Part shown: one piece after another, positions 52,533-63,371 of the stretch | How the letters are laid out: the number at the start of each line of letters is the position of its first letter | Numbering within the stretch: position 1 is the stretch's first letter | Assembly (NCBI RefSeq): GCF_016031615.1 | Contig: NZ_JACYXC010000001.1 | Span: 4,898,001 to 4,962,000 of the forward strand | Direction of reading: 5' to 3' | From: Streptomyces pactum | GTDB lineage: Bacteria > Actinomycetota > Actinomycetes > Streptomycetales > Streptomycetaceae | Length of the DNA stretch: 64,000 bases | Made by a program: the position numbers and the translations under genes | The notes under the pieces: model-generated | What the model was told of the DNA's origin: nothing | Seen by the model: only the letters and a program-made list of their open reading frames with translations | The model's database searches: none

Positions 52533-53559
52533 ATGACCCATCCGGAGGAACCGGCGCCCGGACCGGCGGCGCCGCTGCTCGACGTCCGCGACCTGCGGGT
52601 GGAGTTCCGCACCCGGGACGGGGTCGCCAAGGCTGTCAACGGCGTCACCTACGACGTGGCCGCCGGGGAGACGCTCGCCGTGCTCGGCGAGTCCGGCTCC
52701 GGCAAGTCGGTCACCGCCCAGGCCATCATGGGCATCCTCGACTCCCCGCCCGGCTACGTCACCGGCGGGCAGGTCCTCTTCCAGGGCCGCGACCTGCTGC
52801 GCGCCGGCGCCGAGGAGCGCCGCAAGGTGCGCGGGGCGAAGATGGCGATGATCTTCCAGGACGCGCTCTCCTCGCTGAACCCGGTGCACACCGTCGGCGC
52901 ACAGCTGGGCGAGATGTTCCAGGTGCACCGCGGCCTGTCCCGCAAGGAGGCCCGGACGAAGGCGATCGAGCTGATGGACCGGGTGCGCATCCCGGCCGCC
53001 AGGCAGCGGGTCGGCGACTATCCGCACCAGTTCTCCGGTGGTATGCGGCAGCGCATCATGATCGCGATGGCGCTGGCGCTGGAGCCGGACCTGATCATCG
53101 CGGACGAGCCGACCACGGCGCTGGACGTGACGGTGCAGGCGCAGGTGATGGACCTGCTCGCGGAGCTGCAGCGCGAGTTCACCATGGGTCTGATCCTGAT
53201 CACCCACGACCTGGGTGTGGTCGCGGACGTGGCCGACAAGATCGCGGTGATGTACGCGGGCCGGATCGTGGAGACCGCTCCGGTGCACGAGCTGTACAAG
53301 CGGCCCGCCCACCCCTACACCCAGGGGCTGCTGGACTCCATCCCCCGGGTGGACCTCAAGGGCCGCGAGCTGTACGCGATCAAGGGACTGCCGCCCAACC
53401 TCACCGCCATCCCGCCCGGCTGCCCGTTCAACCCGCGCTGCCCCCGCGTCCAGGACGTGTGCCGCACCGACCGGCCGCCGCTGTACCCGGTCACCGAGGA
53501 CGACGGCACCGAGCTGCCCGGACGCGCCAGCGCGTGCCACTTCTGGAGGGACGAGCTCC

Positions 53560-53570
<11 letters not shown>
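52533..53570 (+). CDS. Oligopeptide ABC importer, ATPase (OppD type, second cluster)
   Basis: A 345-residue ATP-binding subunit from the ATG at 52533 (MTHPEEPAPGPAAPLLDVRD). Walker A GESGSGKS, signature FSGGMRQR, Walker B LIIADEPTTALD, switch LILITHDLG and the C-terminal GCPFNPRCPRVQDVC...ACHF are all present. The 3' end overlaps the OppF-type gene by 11 bp. Bases 52965-53314 are nearly identical to the first cluster and use codons (GGT, GCT, TAT) that are otherwise scarce in this copy, pointing to transfer from the first cluster into this gene. Confidence 0.95.
52965..53314 (+). repeat. Near-identical DNA tract shared with 40209-40558 (gene conversion candidate, copy 2)
   Basis: This is the partner of 40209-40558 at a constant offset of 12756 bp. 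The T-ending codons inside the tract resemble the first cluster's usage more than that of the surrounding second-cluster gene. Confidence 0.85.
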
Positions 53571-54735
<1,165 letters not shown>

Positions 54736-54764
54736 CCGCCCGCGCCCCGGTGGACGTGCCGGCC

Positions 54765-54791
54765 CCGGCCCCGCCCGGACGGCGGGGCCGG
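54765..54791. terminator. Bidirectional hairpin between convergent genes
   Basis: CCGGCCCCGCC (54765-54775) and GGCGGGGCCGG (54781-54791) pair perfectly around CGGAC, midway between the importer operon and the convergent secreted-protein gene. Confidence 0.65.
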
Positions 54792-54806
54792 AGCGCGGCC
54801 CGTGGA

Positions 54807-55271
54807 TCAGTGGCAGTTCTTCGCGCCGCCCTCGCGCCCGGTCCAGGAGCACGAGTCGCGCAGGACGCCGTTGGGCTTGATCAGCCGGGCCTTGTCGCCG
54901 GTGTTGTTCCACACGTACGAACCGCGGCCCCAGTACACGACGCCGGCGCCGTTGGTGCCCTTGCCGGTGCGGACCTTGACGGTCTTCCCGGCACCGATCC
55001 GGTAGCTGCCGAAGGTGTAGGTGTAGCCGGTGTTGTCCTTGAGCTTGTAGCCCTTCAGCTGGATCGCCGAGCTGCTGTTGTTGTGGATGTTGACCCACTC
55101 GGCGTTGAGCGAACTGTTGGTACGGGTGTCCCGGCCCGGGCTGTCGTACTGGATGTAGCCCAGGTGCAGCCCGCCCTGGTGCGGGGCGGCGTGGGCGGAG
55201 GCGGCCGGCAGCAGCGTCACGGCGAGCGCGGCGGCGGCGGTGACGGCGGGCAGGACGGCGCGTATGCGCAA
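54807..55271 (-). CDS. Secreted lamin-tail-domain (LTD) protein
   Basis: A 154-residue protein from the TTG at 55271, with GAGGAG 6 bases upstream; a GTG 8 codons earlier is possible. The signal peptide (RIRAVLPAVTAAAALAVTLL, PAASAHA) predicts Sec export. The mature part is a single lamin-tail-type beta sandwich: GGLHLGYIQYDSPGRDT, LNAEWVNIHNNSSSAIQLKG, the Y-x-F-G strand and a YVWNNTGDKARLI ending. LTD domains bind DNA, membranes or surface ligands. Stand-alone secreted versions are common in Streptomyces without a known role. It is divergent from the SRPBCC gene. Confidence 0.87.
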   Translation of the reverse strand: MRIRAVLPAVTAAAALAVTLLPAASAHAAPHQGGLHLGYIQYDSPGRDTRTNSSLNAEWVNIHNNSSSAIQLKGYKLKDNTGYTYTFGSYRIGAGKTVKVRTGKGTNGAGVVYWGRGSYVWNNTGDKARLIKPNGVLRDSCSWTGREGGAKNCH

Positions 55272-55417
55272 GGGAATCTCCTCGGAGGTCACGAAGGCGC
55301 GAGGGGGCGGCGAGAGAGGAGCGTACACACCATCTACACACCGTGATGAAGAAATGGAGAATCCGGGACGTCCCGAGGCGGGCGGCCCGGCACCCCACCG
55401 GAACCGGAGGTACCGCC

Positions 55418-55933
55418 ATGACCCCCACCAGCACCGAGTTCGCGTACGTCACGGCCATCCGCACCACCCCCGAACGGCTGTGGCGGGCCCTGACCGACCC
55501 CGCCGACATCCGCCGCTACCACGAGGGCACCGGCCCCGACTCCGACTGGACCCCCGGCGCCCCGGTGCGCTGGCGGATGAGCCCCGACGCCGAGTACCGC
55601 GACTACGGCCAGCGGGTCCTGGCGGCCGAACCCCGCCGCCGGCTCTCCTACACCTGGCACAACTACGAACCCGAGATCGCCGCCCTCTTCGGCTGGAGCG
55701 ACGAGAAGCTGGCCGAACTCCGCCAGGAGCGGATCTCCAAGGTCACCTTCGAGATCAGCCCGCTCGGCGCCGAGGTCACCCGACTGGCCGTGGTGCACGA
55801 CGACTTCGAGCCGGGCAGCGAGATGCTGAAGGGCGTCAGCGAGGGGTGGCCGCTCATCCTGTCCAGCCTCAAGACCCTGCTGGAAACGGGCGAGCCCCTG
55901 CCGCCCCTGGACTTCTCCGCCACCGAGGCCTGA
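55418..55933 (+). CDS. SRPBCC/AHSA1-family protein
   Basis: A 171-residue cytoplasmic protein with the helix-grip fold. It starts MTPTSTEFAYVTAIRTTPER and has LWRALTDPADIRRYHEG, the conserved W-x-P-G-x-P-V-x-W strand, and a C-terminal helix EGWPLILSSLKTLLETGEPL. I chose the ATG at 55418 because CCGGAGG lies 8 bases upstream; earlier in-frame starts add 25 unrelated residues. AHSA1-type proteins bind hydrophobic ligands or Hsp90-like partners; no specific ligand is apparent. Confidence 0.9.
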   Translation: MTPTSTEFAYVTAIRTTPERLWRALTDPADIRRYHEGTGPDSDWTPGAPVRWRMSPDAEYRDYGQRVLAAEPRRRLSYTWHNYEPEIAALFGWSDEKLAELRQERISKVTFEISPLGAEVTRLAVVHDDFEPGSEMLKGVSEGWPLILSSLKTLLETGEPLPPLDFSATEA

Positions 55934-56097
55934 CACCCTGCCCGAATCCCTCGGCGCTCCGGTCCGGTCCGGTGAGGTGAGTACCCGTACTCATGATGCG
56001 GTTGGCGGCCGTCCCTACGATGAGTCGCCGTGGGACGGCGCCAAGCGAACTGGGGCCGGACGCTGTCCGTGACGGCGGCAATCAGGGGTGATGAAAG

Positions 56098-56633
56098 CTG
56101 AGCGGGAGATGGATTCGTTCGGCGCTCGCTGCCGTCACGGTGTTCCTGTGCACCGCGGCGTGCGGCTTCGTGGGTGATTCGCGTGATGCGTCGGAAGAAG
56201 TGCACCCGGCCGTGGCGGAAAAGCGGGCACGCCAGTTGTCCAGCGGCCTCTTTGACCTGACGGCGCTTCGGGGCAAGGCGCTCGGGGGCGGCCCCGGCAT
56301 CTCCGCCGGTGAGGAAAGCCAGGACTACTCGGTACAGCACTTCTGGTCCATCTCGGGTGCGCCGCCGGATGAGCTGACGCAAGGCTTCGAGCGTCTGCGT
56401 GAAGACCTGCCCGGTGCGGGGTGGCGCATCACTCGATACGGGCGGGCCAATTCACAGGCTGGGCAGATGGAGATCGAAGCTCTTCACGAGAAGGACGGAT
56501 ACTCCGTTTCGGTCGAGCTTTTGATCAGGAGTACGAGGAAGGGCCGGCACCCCGGTGCTTCCAAGGACGACATGATCCATTTCTCGGTCGCATCGCCGGA
56601 GTACCGGGCCCCGGAAGGGGTCGACCCCGACGA

Positions 56634-56640
<7 letters not shown>
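56098..56640 (+). CDS. Hypothetical lipoprotein with an uncertain start
   Basis: No known family is recognised. In frame from 56098 the protein begins LSGRWIRSALAAVTVFLCT then AACGF, a convincing lipoprotein signal with the lipid-site Cys in TAAC. However, the only start codons in this frame are a CTG at 56098 or a GTG at 56140, which would cut the signal off. The sequence just before reads ATGAAAGCTGAGC. With one A fewer it would be ATG-AAG-CTG-AGC, giving MKLSGRW, with GGGGTG upstream. Either a rare CTG start or a one-base insertion explains this. The mature 165 residues are hydrophilic and mixed alpha/beta (SVQHFWSISGAPPDELTQGF). The gene overlaps the convergent oppF by 7 bp. Confidence 0.6.
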
Positions 56641-57781
<1,141 letters not shown>

Positions 57782-57785
<4 letters not shown>

Positions 57786-58859
57786 CGGCTCCTCCGCAGG
57801 TTCCGGCGCTGTTCGGCGGTGAGGTGGCAGGCGGCGCCCCGCCCGCCGGCGGACGGTTCCGGCGGCAGCGACGGCCGTTCCCCGCCGCACCGGTCGGGGC
57901 CGGCCTCGGCGGTGAAGGCGCACCGCGGGTGGAAGGGGCACCCGGCCGGCGGGCTGAGCAGGCTGGGCGGGGCGCCGGGGATGGGGGTCAGCGGGGCGTC
58001 GGGCGCGCCGGTGAGCCGGGGGCATGGAGTCCAGCAGCCCCCAGGTGTAGGGGTGGCGGGGTTCCCGGAGCACCTCGCGGACCGGGCCCCGTTCCACCGC
58101 CCGCCCCGCGTACATCACCAGCAGGTCGTCGGCGACCTCGGCCACCACGCCCAGGTCGTGGGTGATGAGGATGATCGCGGAGCCGAACTCCCGCTGGAGG
58201 TCCTGGAGCAGGTCGAGGATCTGCGCCTGCACCGTCACGTCCAGGGCGGTGGTCGGCTCGTCGGCGATCAGCAGGTCGGGGTTGTTCACCAGCGCCATGG
58301 CGATCATCGCGCGCTGCCGCATCCCGCCGGAGAACTGGTGCGGGTAGTCGTCCACCCGCCGCCCGGCCTCCGGGATGCCGACCTTGGCGAGCATCTCCAC
58401 GGCCCGCCGGCGCGCCTCCCGCCGGCTCGCACCGGTGTGCTTGCGGTACGGCTCGGCGATCTGCCGGCCCACCGTGTAATAGGGCGAGAGGGCGGTGAGC
58501 GAGTCCTGGAAGATCATCGCCATGGTGTTGCCGCGCAGCTTCTCCAGGGTCCGCTCCGGGGCCCCGGTCAGCTCCTGGCCGGCCAGCCGTATGTGGCCCC
58601 GCACCGTGGTGTGGCGCGGGTCGTGCAGCCCGAGGACGGCGAGGTTGGTGACGGACTTCCCGGACCCGGACTCCCCGACGATGCCCAGGGTCCGGCCGCG
58701 CGGCAGGTCGAAGGAGAGCCCGTCCACCGCCTTGACCGTGCCGTCCTCGGTGTGGAAGTGGACGTACAGGTCGCGGACGGAGAGGAAGGCGTCGTCCCCG
58801 GCGCCGGGCGGGGGCCCGGGCGCGGCGGCCGGGGTCGGTTCGGTGCTGCTGCTGGTCAC
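57782..58859 (-). pseudogene. Oligopeptide ABC importer, ATPase OppD (third cluster), one-base insertion as sequenced
   Basis: The GTG at 58859 begins MTSSSTEPTPAAAPGPPPG. Walker A GESGSGKS, signature FSGGMRQR, Walker B LLIADEPTTALD and switch IILITHDLG are intact to GLLDSMP at about 58020. There a G5 run (58018-58022 on the plus strand) shifts the frame. With four Gs the protein continues PRLTGAPDAPLTPIPG, with the family Cys motif GCPFHPRCAF...RCGGERPS...ACHLTAEQ, and stops in ATGA overlapping oppF. The corrected length is exactly 359 codons. The ABC core is unaffected, so even the fused product might function; an assembly or sequencing error is plausible. Confidence 0.85.
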
Positions 58860-58869
58860 GGTGTCGCTC

Positions 58870-59847
58870 CTAGGCGAGGCGTACGCGCGGGTCGATGACC
58901 GCGTACAGCGCGTCCACGATGATGTTGGCCACGACGATCGCGGTGCAGCTGAAGAGCATCACGCCCATCAGCATCGGCAGGTCCTTCTCCGCCACCGACT
59001 CCACCGCGAGCCGGCCCAGCCCGTGCAGCGTGAAGGTGAACTCGGTGACCATCGCGCCGCCGAACAGCGACCCCATGTCGATGCCGACGATGGTGACGAT
59101 GGGCGCCATCGCGCCGCGCCAGGCGTACCGGAAGAAGACCGTGCGGCCCGACATGCCCTTGGCGCGGGCGGTCCGCACGTGGTCCTCGTTCAGCTGCTCG
59201 ATCATCTGGGAGCGGGTCATCCGGCTGTAGTTGGCGATGAAGATGATCGACAGCACCAGCCAGGGCAGCAGCATCCCCCCGGCCCACCGCAGCGGATCGT
59301 CGGTGAACGGGAAGTACTCCGGGCGCGGGATCAGCCCCCAGGAGTCCACCAGCAGCCACAGCGCGATGGTGCCCACGAAGTAGATCTGCAGCGAGTTGCC
59401 GATCAGGGAGAGCGAACTGAAGAACTTGTCGGTGAGGGTGCCGCGGCGGGCGGCGGCGATCATGCCGATGGAGACCCCGATGACCAGGAAGACCACCGCC
59501 CCGCCGAACGCCAGGGACAGGGTGGTCGGGTAGCGGTCGAGGATGGTCTCCCACACCGGCTGGGAGTTGCGGAACGAGTAGCCCAGGCACGGCGCGGAGC
59601 AGTGCCCGATGTCGAAGTCCCGGCCGGCGAAGATCCCCACCAGGTAGTGCCAGTACTGCACCGGGACCGGGTCGTCCAGCCCCAGGTTCTCGTTGATCAG
59701 CGCCAGGGCGTCCGGCCCGCAGTTCTTCCCGCAGGCCAGCTGGGCCGGTTCGGAGGGCAGGGCGAAGAAGAGGAAGAACGTGATGGCGCTGATCAGCAGG
59801 ACGATGACGATCGCGCCGAGGGTGCGGCGCAGCAGGAATCGGAGCAT
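58870..59847 (-). CDS. Oligopeptide ABC importer, permease OppB (third cluster)
   Basis: A 325-residue permease from the ATG at 59847 (MLRFLLRRTLGAIVIVLLIS). It has six helices and a larger extracytoplasmic loop with paired cysteines (QLACGKNCGPDAL; GHCSAPCLGYSF) between helices 1 and 2. The EAA loop is NEDHVRTARAKGMSGRTVFF, and the end is DALYAVIDPRVRLA. The cysteine pairs are absent from the other two OppB-type permeases in this window and may form a disulphide. The oppD start follows 10 bp after its stop. Confidence 0.92.
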   Translation of the reverse strand: MLRFLLRRTLGAIVIVLLISAITFFLFFALPSEPAQLACGKNCGPDALALINENLGLDDPVPVQYWHYLVGIFAGRDFDIGHCSAPCLGYSFRNSQPVWETILDRYPTTLSLAFGGAVVFLVIGVSIGMIAAARRGTLTDKFFSSLSLIGNSLQIYFVGTIALWLLVDSWGLIPRPEYFPFTDDPLRWAGGMLLPWLVLSIIFIANYSRMTRSQMIEQLNEDHVRTARAKGMSGRTVFFRYAWRGAMAPIVTIVGIDMGSLFGGAMVTEFTFTLHGLGRLAVESVAEKDLPMLMGVMLFSCTAIVVANIIVDALYAVIDPRVRLA

Positions 59848-60137
59848 GGCGTCGCGGATCTTCCGGTACGGGCGCCGTGGCGGCCAGACGGATCGGACGG
59901 GTGGGTGGGTGCCCCGGCCCGCGGGCGGCGGGTGGCGGTCCAGGGGCACCCGGTCGTGGAGCCGGGCGGTGGTGCACCGGCGGGGTTCGGCCGGTGGCGG
60001 TCCGGGCGGGGCGGGCGGCGGCGGGCCCGGCCCGCACCACGCGGGTGACGGCGCACCCGGCCCGCATCACCCGGCCCGCCCCCGCCCGGCCCGCCCGGTG
60101 GACGGTGCGGACCGGCGGCCGGCTGCCCGGGCCCCCG
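59848..60137. other. Gap between oppA and oppB in the third importer
   Basis: The 290 bp are GC-rich. CACCCGGCCCGCATCACCCG-like pieces are repeated near 60025-60080. No gene or clear hairpin is seen. The gap may separate expression of the binding protein from the downstream subunits. Confidence 0.4.
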
Positions 60138-61949
60138 CTACCTGACGAACACGCTCCGGGGGTCGGCGGTGCCGTAGACGGAGTGGTACTTCACCCCGCC
60201 GATGCCCTCGCCCCAGATGGACCACTGCCGGTTGTAGAAGATCGGGACCGCCGGGACGTCCTCGACCAGGATCTTCTCCGCGAGCGCCACCCACTGGGCG
60301 GCTGCCTTCTCCACGTCGGTGATCCGGCTGATCCGGTCGATCTCCGCGTCCACCTCACCGTTGCGCAGGTGCCAGTAGTTCTGGTTGCCGTCGGAGACGT
60401 TGCGGCCGTCGAACAGCGGCGGCACCACGGTGGAGCCGACCGGCCAGTCGGCGCCCCAGGAGGCCCGGTAGATGTCGAAGGTGTTGTCCACCTTGGAGAT
60501 CTCGGTGGAGTAGTTGTTGGAGTCGATCTCCTTCTTCTCCACGCTGAACCCGGCCCGCTCCAGCGCCTGGGTGACCACCACCGAGATCTTCTGGTACTCG
60601 GTGGTGTTCGGGTACGCGTAGACGATCTTCTGGCCCTCCTTGCCGGCCTCCTTCAGCAGTTTCCGGGCCGTGGCGACGTCACCGGCCGGGAACTTCTTCT
60701 TCCGGTACGGGTCGATGTCCTTCCACCCCGCCAGCGACGGGGCCAGCAGGTTGCCCGCCACCTGGCCGGCGCGCGGGCCGCCGAGCTGGCCGAGGATCTG
60801 CGCGTTGGGCAGCGCGTACGCCAGCGCCTGCCGGACCTTCCGGTCCGTGATCCGCGACATGTTGATGGCCATGTAGTCCACGTACGGCTGCACCTCGTTG
60901 AAGGTGCGGTCCTTGGCCGAGGCGTCCTTCAGGACGGTCGGGCCGGTCTCCACGGTGACGGCGTTGGTGAACGACATGGCGTTCCGGTCGCTGCCCCGCC
61001 CGGCCAGCAGCCGCCGGGAGGAGTCCGGCTCCTGCACCCCGAAGCGGATGTCGAACCGGTCCGGGTACTGGTGGCGCACCGGGTCGGTCTTCGGGTCCCA
61101 CCGGTCGTTGCGGACCAGCACCAGCTGCTTGCCCGCCTTCTGGGTGCCGATCTTGTACGGGCCGGAGGACAGCGGGCGGCGGTCGTAGGCCTGCCCGGGG
61201 TCCTTGCCCGGTTCGTCGGGCACCGCTCCGATGTTGGGCATCGCCACCGCGTACGGGGTGTCCGCGTGCGGCTCCTTGAAGTGGAACACCACCGTCCGGT
61301 CGTCGGGGGTGTCCAGCACGTCGGCGGGCAGGTGGTCGCCCTTGTACGGGCCGTCCGGCAGCGCCTCGCGGAAGGACTGCCCGGCGCCGGAGAGCCACTG
61401 CGGAATGAACTGCGGCCCGTCGGTGGCCCACTTGGCGTAGAGCCGCTCGACGCTCTGCCGCACGTCGGCGGAGGTGATCGGTGAGCCGTCCTCGAACTTC
61501 AGCCCCTTCTTCAGGGTGTAGGTCCAGGTCCGGCCGCCGTCGGAGGGGGTGCCGGTGTCGGTGGCCAGGTCGCCGACGAGGGTCACCTTGCCGTTCGCGT
61601 CGATCTTGTACGTGGTCAGCGTCCGGTTGTACAGGGTCTGCGCGGTGAGCTGGTCGGCGTAGTAGATCTGGGCCGGGTCCAGATAGGTGAAGGCGTCGCG
61701 CTGCAGGACGTTGACCGTGCCGCCCTTCCGGGCGCCGGGCACCGGGGCGGCCGGGCCGGTGGAGTCGGCCTTGCTGCCCAGCGAGTAGTTCTCCGCCCGG
61801 TTCTTGTCCGGGCCGGACCGGGGCGTGGCGTCCGTACCGCCGCTGCCGCCTCCGCCGCTGCTGCACGCGGTGAGGACCAGGGCCCCGGCCGCCACGGCGA
61901 CCACGGCCGGCCGTACCCGCTGTCTGAAGGATGACGAGGGTGACGTCAT
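60138..61949 (-). CDS. Oligopeptide ABC importer, substrate-binding lipoprotein OppA (third cluster)
   Basis: A family 5 solute-binding protein of 603 residues. From the ATG at 61949 (MTSPSSSFRQRVRPAVVAVA) the signal peptide ends in the lipobox VLTAC; a GTG at 61970 would add 7 residues. The core has KKGLKFEDGSPITSADVRQS, VRQALAYALPNAQI and AVPIFYNRQWSIWGEG. It differs clearly from the two plus-strand binding proteins, so ligand preference probably differs. It is encoded second, after oppC, an order (C-A-B-D-F) unlike the other two clusters. Confidence 0.92.
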   Translation of the reverse strand: MTSPSSSFRQRVRPAVVAVAAGALVLTACSSGGGGSGGTDATPRSGPDKNRAENYSLGSKADSTGPAAPVPGARKGGTVNVLQRDAFTYLDPAQIYYADQLTAQTLYNRTLTTYKIDANGKVTLVGDLATDTGTPSDGGRTWTYTLKKGLKFEDGSPITSADVRQSVERLYAKWATDGPQFIPQWLSGAGQSFREALPDGPYKGDHLPADVLDTPDDRTVVFHFKEPHADTPYAVAMPNIGAVPDEPGKDPGQAYDRRPLSSGPYKIGTQKAGKQLVLVRNDRWDPKTDPVRHQYPDRFDIRFGVQEPDSSRRLLAGRGSDRNAMSFTNAVTVETGPTVLKDASAKDRTFNEVQPYVDYMAINMSRITDRKVRQALAYALPNAQILGQLGGPRAGQVAGNLLAPSLAGWKDIDPYRKKKFPAGDVATARKLLKEAGKEGQKIVYAYPNTTEYQKISVVVTQALERAGFSVEKKEIDSNNYSTEISKVDNTFDIYRASWGADWPVGSTVVPPLFDGRNVSDGNQNYWHLRNGEVDAEIDRISRITDVEKAAAQWVALAEKILVEDVPAVPIFYNRQWSIWGEGIGGVKYHSVYGTADPRSVFVR

Positions 61950-61989
61950 GGTGGTGTGCACCTGCCTCACACTGAGCGGCCGACGTGGC

Positions 61990-63021
61990 CTAGCGCTTCG
62001 TCTTCGGATCGAACGCGTCCCGGACCGAGTCCCCCAGCAGGTTGAAGGCGACCACGAAGATCACCATGGCGATGCCGGGGAAGAACATGTAGGTGATGTC
62101 GTTCTGGTAGTGGCGGGCGCCGGTGGCGAACATCCGGCCCCAGTCGGGGGTCGGCTCCACGATGCCGACCCCGAGGTAGGACAGCCCGGCCTCGGCGGTC
62201 ACGAAGGCCGGCAGCATCAGCGTCGACTGGACCAGGATCGGGGTCCACAGGTTCGGCAGCAGCTCCTTGCGGATGATCCGCCAGGGTGAGGCGCCGGTGA
62301 CCTTGGCTGCCTCGATGAACTCCCTCTCCCGCAGGCTGAGCACCTGGCCGCGCAGGAGCCGGGCCAGCCCCATCCAGCCCAGCGCCCACATCACCAGGAT
62401 CAGGGTGACCACCCGCAGCGCGGTGGAGGTCTCCTCCTCCTCGCTGACGAACAGGGCGTAGACCACCGGGGTGAACGCCACGAACGACAGCTGGGCGGGG
62501 AACGCCAGCAGCAGGTCGATGAACCGGCCCAGGAAGTAGTCGGTCCGCCCGCCGAGGTACCCGGCGGTCACCCCCACCACGATCCCGGTGATCACGCACA
62601 GCACGGTCACCGCGGTGGCGATCAGCAGCGAGGTGCGGATGCCGTACAGCAGCTGGGTGAAGACGTCCCGCCCCAGCTGCGGTTCGATGCCGAACCAGAA
62701 CTCCCCGTCGATGCCCCCGTTCGGCTTGACCGGGTACGAGAACTCGTTGAGCAGCCCCGGCCGGTCGAGCCCGTAGGTGGTGTACGGGTTCTTCCCGTAC
62801 AGCCAGGAGATCACCGGGGCCAGCAGCGCCAGCGCGAAGAAGACCAGCACCACGCAGGCGGAGATCACCCCGGTGCGGTCACGGGTGAAGCGGCGCCACA
62901 TCAGCCGGCCGGGGGAGCGGCCCTCGGCCGGGGACGGAAGACCGGCGGCGGCGTCGGCGACCGGTGCCGCCGCCCCGGCGGAAGCCGCCGGGGATTCCCC
63001 CGCCCGGGACGGACTCGTCAT
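61990..63021 (-). CDS. Oligopeptide ABC importer, permease OppC (third cluster)
   Basis: A 343-residue permease, first gene of the minus-strand operon. An Ala/Pro-rich N-terminus of about 35 residues precedes RLMWRRFTRDRTGVISACVV. A large periplasmic-side loop (FWFGIEPQLGRDVFTQLLYG), five further helices, the EAA loop EREFIEAAKVTGASPWRII and the end NLLGDSVRDAFDPKTKR follow. The start is the ATG at 63021 (MTSPSRAGESPAAS), with GAGG upstream. oppA starts 40 bp after its stop. Confidence 0.92.
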   Translation of the reverse strand: MTSPSRAGESPAASAGAAAPVADAAAGLPSPAEGRSPGRLMWRRFTRDRTGVISACVVLVFFALALLAPVISWLYGKNPYTTYGLDRPGLLNEFSYPVKPNGGIDGEFWFGIEPQLGRDVFTQLLYGIRTSLLIATAVTVLCVITGIVVGVTAGYLGGRTDYFLGRFIDLLLAFPAQLSFVAFTPVVYALFVSEEEETSTALRVVTLILVMWALGWMGLARLLRGQVLSLREREFIEAAKVTGASPWRIIRKELLPNLWTPILVQSTLMLPAFVTAEAGLSYLGVGIVEPTPDWGRMFATGARHYQNDITYMFFPGIAMVIFVVAFNLLGDSVRDAFDPKTKR

Positions 63022-63371
63022 CGCTCAGTGCCCCCCGCAGTTCTCCTCGCGTCGTGCACCAGAGCCCTCGCTCGGGTAGAGCGGACTTTCGCAACCCCCG
63101 CAACTGCCGGTCAATAGGCCGGAGTTGGTCAATGCGGCCGGGCCTGTGTTCTTGGTCGAAGGGTGAACGGATCGACGCCGCCACGTGCTTGACAGGGTCG
63201 TGATCACATGGCGGTGGGGTGGCGAACGGGCGTCGGACGCGTTGACTCCGGGTCAACCCGGCCCCTCGCGGACGCCACCTCCGCCGGCCGCCGTATCCGC
63301 CCGGTCACCCCTCGCACCCGTTTTCGCTTCCGCGTGGTTCCGGGCCCCGCGCCGGGGAAATACCTACAGGC
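63022..63371. promoter_or_regulatory. Divergent promoter region with TTGAC repeats
   Basis: The 350-bp spacer between oppC and the last gene contains a perfect inverted repeat GTTGAC-TCCGG-GTCAAC (63241-63257). On the minus strand TTGACC occurs twice, about 18 bp apart (near 63112-63137). A TTGACA at 63189-63194 could be a -35 box for the rightward gene. GC content is lower than in the neighbouring genes. No coding sequence is seen. Confidence 0.5.
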
